Source of the DNA: Acomys russatus
Lineage: Eukaryota > Chordata > Mammalia > Rodentia > Muridae
Direction of reading: 5' to 3'
Assembly: GCF_903995435.1 (NCBI RefSeq)
Contig: NC_067166.1
Span: forward strand, 34,552,750-34,616,749
DNA length: 64,000 bases
Positions 1 through 13,407 of this stretch are shown piece after piece. Under the pieces are notes generated by a model. It was not told the DNA's origin and did no database searches. It saw nothing but the letters and a program-made list of their open reading frames with translations. A program made the translations under genes and the position numbers. The stretch's first letter is position 1. Each line of letters opens with the position of its first letter.

Positions 1-142
1 TGGGTATGATTAGAGGCTGAGGTTCAGTTTCAATAATTTTGTTGGTTTTTTTTTTTAAGCATCCAAAATTTAAAACACAAATACAAGCAACCTTATACAG
101 ATGAACAGCTGAACAGAGTATGTTTATGCATGTCAGAGTATG

Positions 143-158
143 CATGTATGTATGTATG

Positions 159-194
<36 letters not shown>

Positions 195-207
195 TGTATG
201 TATGTAT
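143..207. repeat. (ATGT)n microsatellite
   Basis: Tandem atgt units run for about 65 bp with one short tatata interruption near 160-166. An open frame through it encodes only a periodic MYVC peptide, which is a by-product of the repeat. Confidence 0.95.
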
Positions 208-3200
208 AGAACAACAGTCAGTGAAAAAAGAGGCCATAGTTTTGAAAGAGAACAAAAAGACGTGTATAGGAGGGCCTGGAAGGAACAAATGGAAGAGAAA
301 AATAATATAATTTATTATAATTTAAAACACAATAATTTAACAATATTTGTCATTTTAGACACTCTACATAAAGACAAAGAAAATGTAGAGGTTTTTTTGA
401 GATATGCAAGTAGTTACTAGTGTATTACTTTGTCCTTTTCATAATTGTAAGATTTTATCATTTTAAAAGTAAATATCTAAGTGTTATCAGTGCACCATAT
501 CCAGACTTCTATCGGTTAGGCTTACCCTTGTAGCTGACTTGTTTTTGTATTTTGTTTTTTTTTTCCCATTGGTTTCCTGATGCCAACAGACTAACAAGAA
601 ATAGATGCATTGTCTAAGAGCAGTTACCACGAGTTGTGGACAGAGCAGCTTTCCTCTTGTTAGCACACAATACATGATTAAGAAACTCGGCATGCGCATG
701 CTCCTCTACGGAAACAAACTGCTTATAGCAAGTTGTTAGTTGTTAAAGTATAAAGGAGTGAAATGAAGAGAATTCCACTACCCAACTTATTTTGATAGGC
801 ATAGAAAGGAAAGGGGGGGGGGTATTTTTTCCTGACAGTAAAGGACGCATCCTTAAGTAAAAATCAATGCTTAGTCAGTGGAAAAAGTCACCTCAGGCTC
901 CGAACTGTGCTCATCCCTGGGCGTAAGAGGACGTGGTAGCCCTGTTCTGTGGCAGTGAGCTCCAGCCTCCAGCAGCCACTAGTCAAAACAGCAAATAAGC
1001 AGTCCTCCTCCTTGGAGCAGTGTGTTGCTAGTGCTTTACGTTATATTCAGTAAGTTACCTGAGAGAGCCAGTGTTTTATCATAGAGTAGGCTGATGCCAG
1101 CTGGCTGCCCTATGTGGAGCTTCTGCACGCTGCTCTGAGCATGTTTAAGGCAGGCTGGCCTGAGCCCTCCTGTTCTCTAGGTCGGGCGATAAGACACAAT
1201 GTTTAAGTTGCATCCATTCTGCTACAAGTTTATCAGGACAGCACCTTAAGTCAAGGGGAATCTGTGTCAATGAAACTTCCCTTTGATGTAATGTAAAGTA
1301 CCTTGCGTTTCAATTTTTAAAATGATTTCTATATAATACCAGTAAAGTAAGCTAAGTGATTTTTGATAACCCAAGGAGGCAAATGTTATAAACCCCAATT
1401 TGCTACGGATCATGAAGCCACTTGCATGTGTATATGCAGCATTTAACTTGGTTGGTATTAGTATATATGTGAAAAATAATCATCACAATGAATATAGAAA
1501 TCTTGATTATGACACAACCAAATTACGTTTGTGATGACCCGAGCTCTGTAACTTTTCCTCAGTCTATATTGAAAATCTAGGAAGTTAGATTTATCTACCA
1601 AGATTCTAAAGCATTTATAAATAGTAAATTTTCCTGAAAACTACTTCCTACTTCTGTGAAGTGGCATGGTCTTTTCCCTCACAGGTCCAACCATTTCTTT
1701 TGCTTTGAAGTGTTTGTCTCTCAGTATTTCATGAGTCCATATGAATATAAAATTATCCTTTTAAATCATAGTTCATAGAATAAATTATTGTTTATTTTGG
1801 AAACAAATCTGATTGCTCATTTACTCTTTAATTCAAATTTTGCTAACTGATAAAGGTTATCTGTTTTTCAGTGATAGAATATGATAAAACAATTGGTTTC
1901 TTAATTTCCTGTATACTGAAGTAGAAGTCTACCACCATTTAGACCCTGAAATTTAAAAATTAGGGAAACTATGCAATAACCAATTAGGGTTTTAATATAG
2001 TTTCATTTTTATATGCCATGTAAAAACAAAGTATGCATGTGTATAATCGTTATGTGATAAATTTTAACATGCGTGTTCACCTTCACTGAGACGAGTCTGC
2101 CCACTGCCGGCAGAAGGCTGCTCCTTTGTAGCCCTCCCTCCATCTCTAGTCAGCAAGCTGTCTGCTTTCTGTGACAAAAGACGACTGTCCTTTCTGCAAA
2201 TATCTTTTGCTTAAGTATATTGATACAGCAAGGGCAGCTTCAGACCAAGCATATAAAAACGACGTAATAAATACCAGTGACATTTACCTATTTGTGTACA
2301 TCTTTAAGAACTGTCCAAAGCGTTGTGGTTTACTTCTAATTGTCCGCTTTAATCAATTTACCCACTGATGTTAGTGCTGGTAAGATGTTAGAGGGAAGCA
2401 TTGCAAGAGGACATTTGAATTAATCATCTATTTCTGCACAACAAACTTTACAGAAATGTTAATCTTCAGTGATGATTATTTATCACCTCACAGAATGGCA
2501 GAGACAGATACACAGAGGGAAGGCTTAGCGGGGCAGTTTCGGCCTAGACTGCCTCATGGGTTCTTCTAGTGCACTGCGATCGTTGAACTCTTGACTTTGC
2601 TATAAGCTCCACAATGGCTTACTTGGGCGATAATTGGCCAATGGCTTGAGTGGCTTGTTTGCTTGCCCTATTGCCAGAATGTCTCGGAACCTTCCCTGCC
2701 GCCCTTTCATAAGACAGCACCATGCTCACTCCAGTGTCAGAGAATGCTGAGGTAGAATGGGCATGAGAGAGAATGTTCATTGGTCTCACAGTCTCATGTC
2801 AGCCCTTCCATAGGCTCGTGGTCTAGAACAACGTGCTCCGTGGTAGGAGAGGTGGCTGGAGTGTACCAGCACCTGAAAATTATAAGAATGGCTACCGTGG
2901 TATGTTTGGCTGTATGGTAAACCTCTCTAGCAAGTTGTTAAAACTCTTGTGTAATTAGCCCATAAAATCCATCCAAAAAGGATCTATTCATGTAATAGAT
3001 AATATGTAATAGATATGTAATTTCAGTGATTTAGGAGGTGATTACGTAATAGTTTTAAAACAAATTAAATAGTAGTTCTTCAAAGCACATTTTAACACTT
3101 GTCTCCTAGTCGTTGAAAATAATCTTGTTCTTGCTTTGAGTGAATTATATCATTTTTGAAGAAGTCTCATTTAATTTAAAGTTTTTTGGTATATATTTAA

Positions 3201-3220
3201 TTACTTATGAGACTTTCTTT
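208..3220. other. unrecognised AT-rich non-coding stretch
   Basis: I see no gene, SINE or LINE here. A G10 run lies at 813-822. The part around 890-1200 is more GC-balanced than its surroundings but shows no frame or family I recognise. Confidence 0.5.
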
Positions 3221-3315
3221 AAAAAAAAAAAAAAGAATCATCTTTATCAGTTACTGTTCAGTTATCAAATAACTCAAATCTTTTGTTCACTCATGAGAAC
3301 TTCTGACAGGGAACC

Positions 3316-3436
3316 AACAGTGGCAGCACACACCTGTAATGTCAACACTTGGGAGTCTGAGGCAGGGGATCAGTGGCATTGAGGCCAGGCCAGGCTACAC
3401 TGTAGTTAAGACCCTGTTCCCAAGAAGCAAAGAGAA
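3316..3436 (+). repeat. SINE B1, old and diverged
   Basis: The B1 body can be followed in order: a degraded Pol III A-box area (cacacctgtaat), the cacttggga segment, gaggccaggccaggctacac, and the accctgttcc end followed by an A-rich tail. Many substitutions show it is old. An A14 run just upstream (3221-3234) is separate. B1 derives from 7SL RNA and was copied by L1 machinery. Confidence 0.7.
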
Positions 3437-4964
3437 ATAAATACTCACAGGACTGGTCACAAACATGAAATTAGTATTAATTCAGGGTTCATTTTCTCAG
3501 ACCTTACAGTAGGACAGTGTGGTACCTGTTGACGGTTGCTATTATATTGTTGACTCTACTCAACATATTTCCAATATTCTAAGTACAAACCTATTTGAGA
3601 AATTAATGCTACTTTGGAATTGGTATGATGAGATGTAAACGGGAGGATTTGTTATACAACTAAATCCACCTCCCATGTTCAATATTCTTTGATAAGATCT
3701 TAGCTAAACTATAGTGTAGTGCAAAACTCTAATACAGTCTTAAAATATTAATAGATGCGCTCACAACTTAACATTGGTGGAGTGTGTTACCCCCCTCCCA
3801 ACACAAACAGTGCCAACAAAATTGAGCACGGTGTTAAAATCCCTTATCTCTTGTTCAAGAGAACAGATTTGGGGTTCTTTTTATGCTTTTGTTTTAATTT
3901 AATCATTTGCTGTACTCCAAAAAGTTAAAAACCTTCGATGGAAGTCCAGTTTTCTGATGTGATGAAAAATTTCAACCACTGCAGCATTGCTACCTGCCTT
4001 CCCTGATGACAGCTGAGCTCTCATGGTTAGAGCAGGCAGCACTTGGCCTGAGCCTGTGCTAGTTGCACACGCCCACTGGCTACCAGGGCTGTGTTGGCAT
4101 ATGAGTGTGTAATCTTTTTTTCAGAAGAAGGATAGTTGAAATTAATGAGGTAAGGACAGAGATTTCTATTTAATCTCCCTATTTAAGGGCAAAGATTTCT
4201 ACTTAGTCTCCCTATTTTCCCCATAAGGAATTAAAACATGCTAAAATTTATGAAGAGATAGATGTCTTCCAGGCTAAATCACTCCTTAGTTTCCACATAT
4301 TTAAGGGTTCTCCTAATACTGTTCTTCATTTTGCAGAGTGTTGTGTCTTTATACGAGGCCATTTTCCCCTCAGTAATCTTCCCTACTTTTTGAGAGGTTG
4401 TTATAGTGTCAGTCCTCGACCTCTGATGCATCTCTTCAAGCTGTGCACTGTCGTCATTCCTAGTCATCCATGGCCACGCTGAAGGCAAATGCAGTGTCAT
4501 CCCTTGGTCTTAAGGTTATTTAACTATTTCAAAGTCTATTACACAGCCTACCTTTTCCTACTGTAAATATTCATGAATGTGGAGTATTTTGGGGAAGTTA
4601 CGTTCACTTTCATTCTTGGTGAGAAGGTCTCTAGTGCCAAATTCAACTCATCAGGTGTGAGAATTAAGTTCCGTCAAATATGCTGAATTCACCAGACATT
4701 GTGTGGTATTGTGTTCCCCGTCCCAGAGTATCTCTGTTGTCACTATTGTTTTGTACTCAAGAGCCCTTCCCTTAGGAATGAATGTGAGTCTGTTGTCTGT
4801 TTGACTTTTGTCCTGTTTGGTTTGTTTATATGTTCAATGATTTCCCTTGACGATTGCTACAGACTTTATGAAATTTAACAGTTGAATATCGATTGTGTTT
4901 AGTGAGTGAATATTTTTTACGTTAATACCTAGGTCCTTTTGCATAGTCCATGCTCTGACCTGTG

Positions 4965-4965
<1 letters not shown>
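3437..4965. other. no recognisable feature
   Basis: AT-rich sequence with stop codons in all frames at short spacing. The longest open frame (73 codons, minus strand, 4279-4500) has no recognisable composition or motif. Confidence 0.5.

Positions 4966-4998
<33 letters not shown>
4966..4998. repeat. (CA)n microsatellite
   Basis: Uninterrupted CA dinucleotides for 33 bp, immediately upstream of the B2 element at 5016. Confidence 0.95.
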
Positions 4999-4999
<1 letters not shown>

Positions 5000-5015
5000 T
5001 TTCAATGAGGCAGAA

Positions 5016-5226
5016 GGGCTGGGAAGATGGCCAGCCGTTGAGACTGCCCTTACAGAGGACCAAAGTTTGGTTCCCTGCACCCATTCTGGGAGGCTCATAA
5101 TCTCCTAGTTCTAGCTCTGAGGGATCTCTTGCTGTCTCTGGCCTCCGAGGGCACAGATACCTACATGTACTGCTCATACTTACACGAAGACATAATACAC
5201 ACCGCATAAAGTAAAACAAGACATCT
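5016..5226 (+). repeat. SINE B2, sense
   Basis: The tRNA-derived head gggctgggaagatgg is followed by a diverged B-box region (gtttggttccctgc), ggcctccgagggcac and the B2 tail with cgcataaagt. The 9-mer tttcaatga occurs on both sides (5000-5008 and 5227-5235), and the match extends with only G/A and C/T differences. This is probably a decayed target-site duplication. Confidence 0.85.
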
Positions 5227-8200
5227 TTTCAATGAAATAAAACAGAGCTCAATACTTTGGCATGTCACCTTATTCAGTTGATGTCTATTAAACTATTCCG
5301 ACAACCTCATGGGTTAAATGTTACTCTGTGGCCCATTCCCAGGAGCCTTGTTAACCCTCATATATCATGAGTAGCTCTTTGGTGTGTTCGTGTTTTGAAC
5401 ATACATGCTCTTTTATATGTGTTAGAAAAGAACACAAAGATACTGGTATCAGTTTCCTCTTTACTTATAGAATGTGCTCACCCCACCCCACCGCCCGCCA
5501 CCCCACCCCCCTGCTGCTGGGATTCTAAATGGTCAGAGGGCATGAAACACAGTTAAAGATGAATTCTAACATGGTTTTCTTATGCTGCTGTTTTTATTCT
5601 GTAATCGGAAAAATAACTATTAGTCCCATATGTAAAATTGTATAGTTTTATGTAATTCAATTAAGTAGCAAACTTCCTTAGGGATTTAAAGGGGCATGGC
5701 CAGGTCTGCTGGCCATGAAATAACCGTTAGCTGGGATTTTGTGTTGAGACTCAGCAGAAAACCCAGGGCAACTGGTCAGGAACCAGGAAGAGCAGAGAAT
5801 GTGAGTGCATGGTTGTAGAGAAGTGGAACCATATTCTAGAAGGGTCTAGTAGCTGGTGACAGTTTCTGTACTACTCTCCATGGGATAGGTCATTGATCCA
5901 GTCCTCACTTGTGGGCAGGAGACTAACGGCAAGTAAATACAGGTCCCTGACAGTCCTGGACTCAGGAAGGTAAGAGGCCTTCACATGGGTCCAGGGAGGA
6001 GACACTGGTAGTTGGAACCATGGTATGTGCAATATATTCTGAAGGTAAAACTGTCAGCACCTGCCTGTGGGTCAGACCTGTGCGGGGAAACTAAAAAGAC
6101 ATCCAGGAAGAGTCCTGGGTCGAATCTTGAGCCATTAAATGATTCCCCCCTCAATACAAGATTACAACCTTTCTTCTACTTTAAGAATCCCACTTTATAT
6201 AATTCCCCTATTACTACGTCGCTTCTCATTGGTGCTTTTCTTTCTCTCTCCCTCTTTCTTGTTATCGTCTGTTCATGGAAGCTTACAGATTATACCTGCT
6301 TTGTGAACTTTCTACTAGATGTTGAAATCCTCGCTCTGTCATTAAACTTCTCCGATTGACCAAAGAGCAGCCGATTTCCACATAGTTGAATCAGTTGGAA
6401 GGAAGTACTGACAGCGCTCTGGCCCAGTGCAGGCAGACACGCGGCCTCCTCAGTTCAGTGCATTGAACCTTTGCTGGAAAAATACAGCGGCCGAGGCTGT
6501 AATGCCATGTTCTCCTACAAGTCTCACAACTGTGTTCCAGTGTGCGAGTGTCTCTCTTTGATATTTAGTCCCAGGAAGCCAGTTGCTACTTTGTGCCAAA
6601 TAAATGTTTTAAATGATGCTAACCTTTTTATTCCACTGTGTTTGATAAGAATTTTAATCACCTTTCACCAGTAACCAGTTTCTTTTCATTTCATATTTAA
6701 AGGAATAACACAGTGTTACTGAAAACGCCTTGCCTTTTCACAGTAGAACAGCTTGCTTCCTGCGTTAAACTGCTGGGCTCTTTAACACACTGGCTTTATC
6801 AAGGTCTCTATTATGATGACATCCTACCTTCGTCATTTTGCACCCCAGGTCATACAGCCCTCCTACTGGTTAGCCACTTCTGTGCTAGAAACTGTCTGGA
6901 ACAGGATAGAAACCCCTTTATTTTCAGAAATAATTGACATTCCTTCAGACTAATAAACCTAAAACTCTCATTTAGTTGACTTCAATACTGTTTTTACAAA
7001 CCATGTTTAGCAACAGGAATTAATTTCCTTTGAGTATCACCATGGACGTTAATAAAGCACCAATGATTTATTTGCTTTGTGTCTAAGATTAACCAAATTA
7101 AGAATGGAAAAATCCTATTAGATCACAAGAGACCAATCCTTTCCTCAATGCAGGATTATGTGCTAAAGAGTATTTCCCAATCTTTGTTCTTTTAAAAATA
7201 ATATTTTTCCTGTATTCTTTGGAAGACTTTACTCCAAAATATGAAGTATTTTACTCTATGAAATTATGGAACAAATGATTTTAGCTGGAGACAAAGCCTT
7301 TATGTTTATCCTACACACTGAAGTCTATGAATACAAACATTGTTTATTTCTTTAAATGATAACTATACTAATCGTCCAGAAGCTCAAATCAGAGCAATCT
7401 TTTTCTCTCTTACTGGAGAGACAGTATTATTTTTGGAATCGTGATATTTTGCTTGGACCATGCTTCAAACTGTTGGTAATTTGTGACGTATACTTTACGG
7501 AGAAAGTAGAAAGCACCCTCAACCAGTGGGCCAACAGATCAGAGTTGTTTTCCATTGTTTTACTGTCTAAAAGGAAAGTTTAATGATTCATGAACCAAGA
7601 AGACAAGGATAATTTGAGTAATGACATGAGTGATTTATGTTTTTTAATACATTGCAGTTGTGTATCTTGACCAGGTGAGAGGCAACGGGTGAATTCTGCC
7701 CATGGACCATTATCTTAGAAGACAGCAAAGATGAGCTTAATAGATGAGGTTTTAATAACTGGGACATAGTGTAACTTCAAAATATGGCATGTCATTAGAG
7801 GGGCCACTCTCATCTTAGCATTAACTATAGATGTGCTTTGTATTATTCTCAGAGAGTTTGCCGCTTAAATGACTGTGAAAAACTAAAATAGCTAACTTTG
7901 AAAGCAGAAGAAAAAACTCTAGTGTTGGATTCACATATTTTCTTAGTAGTCTGAAATTAAACAATTAAATTATTTAAGAGCCATTTTTCCCCTAGGAAGA
8001 CTGAGTCTACTAATTTGCTATTTAAAAACTTGCCGAGCTAAGGCTTATCGGTACCTCCAAAATGATTTTTAATACAACATAACACTCCTCAATACAATGC
8101 ATATGCTATTCCTAAGCCTGCAGTCTCCCCCCTGCTTCCCCCTCCTTAGTCCCTCCTCCTGGCCCAGCCTCCCACTGTGGAGAGTCCCACAGAGAGCCTG

Positions 8201-9670
8201 CATTTTCTTTCTGCCTTTACTGATTTTCCTCATGCATACAGTAGCTCTAGAGCATTCTCTTCCTCTTCTGCTGGGAGCTTGGCAAGGTTGACGTGATAAC
8301 ATCTTTATGAAATCAAACTTCACGCAGTGCTCACAGGCACTCCACCATCACTGTAGGCCTGGGACTTACAGCTCACGGGGACCAGAGTTCAATTCCCATT
8401 GCCGCAACAATAGAAAGGATTAATGTTTCCTTGTGGATGTGGGTCAGATTTCCTGGGATTGGACCAGTTCCCGGAAGAATCCATTGTTATATGAGCCTGC
8501 TTCCTCCCAGGAACCTCTCTCCTACACATACCCATCACCCGCTGTGCATGTGTATCTGCTAAAATGGCTGCACGTCTTTTCTGAGCTTCACTAGGTAGGG
8601 CTGAAGTTGTTTACATTCTCTGGGAGTTTTGCAGACAGACGATATTTTACTCACATCTGTATTTGTGCTTGTATTTGTCTCTTCATCTGACATCTTCCAC
8701 GGGGTCTTCTAGGTATGTAGTAGTAGAGATATTGTAAGTCTATATGGGATTTGCTAATAAATTGATAAATAAATGCTATGATAGTTCCTCTATGGATAGA
8801 CAGTAGTCAGTGTTATAAATGACTAGTGTCCAATATTTCTCATTCTGATTCTTCATATCTCACAGAAGGGAGGAGAGCTGTACCTACTGTAATTTTGTCA
8901 GAAGCCTTTCTTGATCACTATTACTTCAAACTAAATGGTAGCATTTGATTATACTAGTCTAAGATAAATTATGTGCATTTGTCTAGGTTAAGGACTATTT
9001 TAACTCTGGGGACTTGAATATTTAAGAAGCATTTATTGCTAACATGTATGACATGAACTCGTATCTCCGGGTGGTGGAGGCCTGAGGGAAGGGATACATG
9101 AAAATGTTAGGACCACGAAACAGCAGTGGCATATGTAGTTGCACTCAAAACCTTAGAGGATAAAATAATTGCCATGGAAATTCAGAGAATGAAACATTGA
9201 GATCACCAAAGGACTGAGGACAAAGGGAGGAGGACTCAAGTGGTACTTTAATAATGACGAGGACAGGCTATCCAGGAAAGTGGTGCACCAGGACATTGGA
9301 CAGGTCATCAAGAGCCGTGTCCTCCAGAGGAAGGAAGGTTTCCTTGGTCCCCACTTGTCCCTTTATCTTTACTCTCGTCACTCCTGTCTGCCTACTGCTT
9401 TGCACAGGGTCACACTACCCCCCCCCACCCCGTCCTGGGAAAGGCTCCAGAAGGAAACATGTGGGCAACTTCCTGCTTGTAACAGGAGATTGCTGCAGTG
9501 TGGAATTGCTTTGTTGCTTAGGCCTCACATCTGTTTCCTTGTCACTAACCTGGTGCTAAAGTGTATCTCCTGATTCCTGACTCCTTGGCCATTTGACTGT
9601 TCCTGAAACCTCGCCACTGTGCTCTGGCCCTCCACCTTGCCTGCACAAGGTCTCTGCTTTTCATCGATGG
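5227..9670. other. unrecognised stretch with a few low-complexity tracts
   Basis: No gene found. It contains a C-rich tract at 5481-5511 (runs of four to six C separated by single bases), a perfect 9-bp hairpin at 5695-5717, a C/T-rich patch at 8116-8170 and a C8 run near 9419. The text around 8384-8403 (gaccagagttcaattccca) resembles a tRNA-SINE B box, but too little flanks it to call an element. Open frames of up to 115 codons have no recognisable content. Confidence 0.5.
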
Positions 9671-9705
9671 TTTTTGTTTGTTTGTTTGTTTTGTTTTGTT
9701 TTTTA
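9671..9705. repeat. (TTTG)n / (TTTTG)n tract, tail of an antisense L1
   Basis: A T-rich tract with periodic G directly abuts the antisense L1 3' end at 9706, which is where the poly(A) tail of a minus-strand retroelement would lie. Confidence 0.75.
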
Positions 9706-10205
9706 AATAATTTGATTCATGCCCTTGCTCTTATCTTCATGTTCCCACCCTCCCTCCTTCTTCTGCCCTGTTCCCCTCCCCTAGACCTCTGACAGGTGGG
9801 GGCCTCCTCCCCCATCAGATGACCACAGTCCATCATGTCTCCATCTGGAAGGCCTGCGTCCCCTTCCTCTGTGTTTCCATAGAACCCCTCTGCCAAGGGT
9901 CAGTGATCAAATCGCTGGCACCGGAGTTCCTGTCAGAGGCAGTCCCCTGCTATCCACCTCACCCCCTTCTTCACGTGGAGAATGAGCTGTCCATTTGGCT
10001 ACATTTGAACAGGGGGTCTAGATTGTCTGCTGGCAAAGTCCTTGGTTGGTGTATCAGTTTGTGCAGCCTGCCCCCGGTCCAGATCCACCGGCCTTGATGG
10101 GCTCCTTGTCTCTGAATGCCTGGCATCTGTAGGTTCTCATTTCTTCCAAGCTGAGGTTCCAAGCTTGCTGGTCTCACTTCTGCTACCTGGCTTGTTCGTG
10201 TAACT
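9706..10205 (-). mobile_element. L1 3' UTR fragment, antisense, 5'-truncated
   Basis: It aligns by eye with the 3' ends of the other L1 copies here, for example 41620-42060: ctcttatcttc-tgttcccaccctc, agacctctga, ccacag, gtggagaatgagctgtc and ccttggttggtg occur in the same order. No ORF2 remains, so only about 500 bp of 3' UTR was inserted or survives. No target-site duplication was found. Confidence 0.75.
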
Positions 10206-10206
10206 T

Positions 10207-10437
10207 GGATTACTCTGTATCTAGTGTTGGCCTACTGTGTGGATTCCTCTGCATCTAGTGTTGGCCTACTGTGTGGATTCTTCTGCTTCTAGTGTTGGCC
10301 TACTGTGTGGATTCCTCTGCTTCTAGTGTTGGCCTACTGTGTGGATTCCTCTGCATCTAGTGTTGGCCTACTGTGTGGGTTGCTCTGCATCTAGTGCATC
10401 TAGTGTTGGCCTACTGTGTGGATTACTCTGCATCTAT
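10207..10437. repeat. 34-bp minisatellite, about 6.5 units
   Basis: Units start at 10207, 10241, 10275, 10309, 10343, 10377 and 10420. Each reads ggattcctctgcatctagtg then ttggcctactgtgt with one to three substitutions. The sixth unit carries an extra 9 bp (catctagtg repeated), and the last is partial, ending at 10437. The units are contiguous. The array abuts the L1 fragment to its left. Confidence 0.95.
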
Positions 10438-13388
10438 CAGTCTTCTGCCTAGCTTTCTGTTCTGTCCTATCAACTGTGGATCCTAAAAATATCTGTAAGA
10501 ATACTAGAGAGAAAAAGGAAGTGAGGCAAAACTAGACTGGACTAGAAGACCTTCAGGAAAAGGTGAAGTTTGTATTTTATTCTTTAGACCAGTGATCTTC
10601 AAAATGAGTAATTTGGATCCAAAACTAAACAAGATGAGTTATGGGAAAATGGAAAGAAGTTATTATAGTGATTGTGTCAATGTTCAGTTTTTTATAAAAA
10701 TTAATATTCTCACTCTAAATACAAAGGAAGCGAAAATGTATTGAAAATATCAATATTCAAATTATGAACTGGCCCCACATACTCTGTGCCAGATAGTCAC
10801 ATGCTGGCTTTCACTGCAGGCTTCTGGAAGGAGAGAGAATTCCATGACCTGCCAGGGTCCACAGTTAGGACCTTACTTGTTTGTTTACTTCCAGCATTTT
10901 TGGGCAATTGCAGTTTATTTTTACCTAGCTTTGCAGGTCACGTTTCCAACTTTATCTAAAACAACACTCAAAGGATAGCCTTGTACCTTAAAAAAAATTT
11001 CTTCCCCGACCCTAGAATTGAAGCTGCCACTCAAAATGTCATCATGAGGTGGGGTTTATCCTTCCACACCCAAGGTCATCACTTTAGTGAGTTACAAGAA
11101 ACCAGTTATTCCCAAGGAAACTGTTAGAAATATAAGTATATTCAAATGACTTTGACAAAGGGGTCGCTGTCGGCCCATATTCTGTTCATAAACCCCGTAG
11201 TTGCTGTGATTATCTGGTCACTTATGTGCTGTGGTTATGTAAAGGTTCACTTTCAGCCTTTAGAAATCTACTTTTTCTATACTTACACTCTATGCAAATA
11301 TTATAATCTATACAGACACTATCCACACTTGAGCAAATGATCAGAAACATTTGAGTGACCAGGGTTATTCTGCAGCCATCTGGTTGAAAAAATTTTCAAT
11401 TAATCCTAGTAATAGGACATTTCAATATGTGGATGGCGAGATGGATTTAGAGTTTTCTGAGGTCTGTTCTGAAGAAGCCGATGAAAGAATATTATTTATT
11501 TAATAGCTAGGTTTCGGCTTGAAGGCACAAACTACAAAACTTCTCATATAAAAGTTCAGGTCTAGTGGATATTGTCATCAATGTACTAAGTATAATTTGC
11601 AGTGGATGAATTCAGTTTTAATTGCCAAGAAAAGAGGAGACACGGGCACACTCACACACCCTCTCACACATACACTGTCCCACACTGACGCATGCACGTA
11701 TTTCATGCTTTTATTTCTATCTGTAATACCAAGAAAAACAGTTTTCTCATCTTACTTCTCACCAGTGCTGTAATGTAACTTAATCTTTTTTTTTTTTTAA
11801 CAGTGACAGTAGATCCTTTATCACTGTTTCTGTCTACTTCTATTATGATTTCATTTATGTATTTGAACTTGGCAACTCAAAAGAGAAAGGAGAAAACATT
11901 AACTTGTCTGAAATGATCATACATTGTTTGTATTAAACATAGAGTTCAATTAATATATTTTCTGCTCATTCTACTAATAAACCTGGTAATGAGGTGTTGA
12001 CAGAGCATCTCAAGGCACGGGATGCTTACCAAGAAATTCAAGAGAGCTGTGAATCCATGGAGCTCTATTTTTAAGTGAAGTTTTTTAGCGGGGGAAGTAG
12101 GCAGAAGAAAGAGAATTCTATTTTTAACTTTGGTCTGTTCTTTCATGTATTGACAAACTCTGACCCTTTTGAACAGACAACCAGGCATGTAGCTTTTGGA
12201 CCCTTTCATGTTCTGCAAACATCAGGATGCCTCCTGATCCAACCCATCCAGACCTCACGTGTTGAGCCCGTGATCCCTCATAACACTTACACAACATTCA
12301 TTGAAAAGTGTGATCTGGCTTCACTCCCTTCCTAATTCCCTGGAAGCTAAGACCTTGTGTGACTGGTTTGCATTGAGTGCAAATAAAGCTTATTTTTTCT
12401 TATGGTAATTTTAATCAGTACAAACTCTACAAAATGAGCCACACAAAAGCAGACTTTGACACTTTCATTTGAATGTTTATAATAAGGACTTTTATTTACC
12501 ATATATTTATATATTTAAAATAGGGACTTTTGAGCTTTAAATTTTTAGTATAGTCTTTACAAGCGTGTCCTCTCCCTTAAAGTATTTCTTTTGGCTCCCA
12601 CCATCCCATCATCCTGCGTCTCTGAATGTTTATAAACATTTGAAATCAGAAACAACGTCATCCACTCCCCCCCTGTCCTCCCAGGAAGTCGATTAAAATA
12701 GTAGCGCTCCTGTGCCACACACTATTCTGGTAGGTCAGATGGAGGGCTGTGCATGGGATGTGCAGGGACAGCTGCAGCATCTGCTGCCTGTCAGTAACGT
12801 AACAATCAGAGCGTGGTCTTCGATGCAGGCAGCCGACCTCAGGAGTCCCTAACACACACTCAGTTTGGGCATCAACTTCGCTAAGCCATCATCAGCTTCC
12901 AAGCAAGGTCCTTGGGTTCTTCCCAAGAGAAGCTGCAGTGGTTCTTGTTATGGCTCTGTAACTGAGAACCGTGGTAATAAGGTGTCTGAGCTGGTGGCGA
13001 GTGGCCAGTGCTGAGAGCCGAGCATTGTGGGAATGTGGGTACATCCCTCAGGGTGGGAGGACTCGGGGTGGGGTTAAGGAAGAAGCAAAGCCACCAGATC
13101 TTAAGTGGCCCCAACCAAGCCTCCTTCATCTCCACCATTTGTCGAACATGATTAAGTCCACCTCTCGGCACTGCGTCGTCCGCGTTTACTTCTCTGCTGT
13201 AGAGATTTGGATTCTCAGTGTTGGGACTTCAAATATACTTTCCAACTGCCGGCTCATACTACATGGAAAACAGAACTTGACAAATGTAGGTCTTGAATAA
13301 GAACTTCTCTAGACTGAAGCAAATGACAACAGTTCTGAAGCAGCCAAGAATAAAGAGAACTCTTCTTTTGCTGGAGAGAAATTGCTTC
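10438..13388. other. no gene; AT-rich with a CA-rich patch
   Basis: The only structured parts are a CA-rich low-complexity patch at 11643-11690 and short T and A runs near 11789 and 10990. Several overlapping open frames of 60-110 codons lie on both strands around 12000-13300, none with recognisable composition. Confidence 0.5.
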
Positions 13389-13407
13389 ATATATATATAT
13401 ATATATG

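Noticed and set aside
5016..5120. tRNA-like Pol III promoter boxes as a possible tRNA gene
   Set aside because: The sequence is a B2 SINE; the cloverleaf and anticodon arm of a functional tRNA are not maintained. The same applies to the other B2 and B4 copies.
8341..8560. Possible tRNA-derived SINE around a B-box-like segment
   Set aside because: Only about 20 bp resemble a B box; the rest of the expected SINE body could not be followed.
10207..10437. Regular repeat that looks like a CRISPR array
   Set aside because: The units touch each other with no unique spacers, and the DNA is clearly from a rodent nuclear genome.
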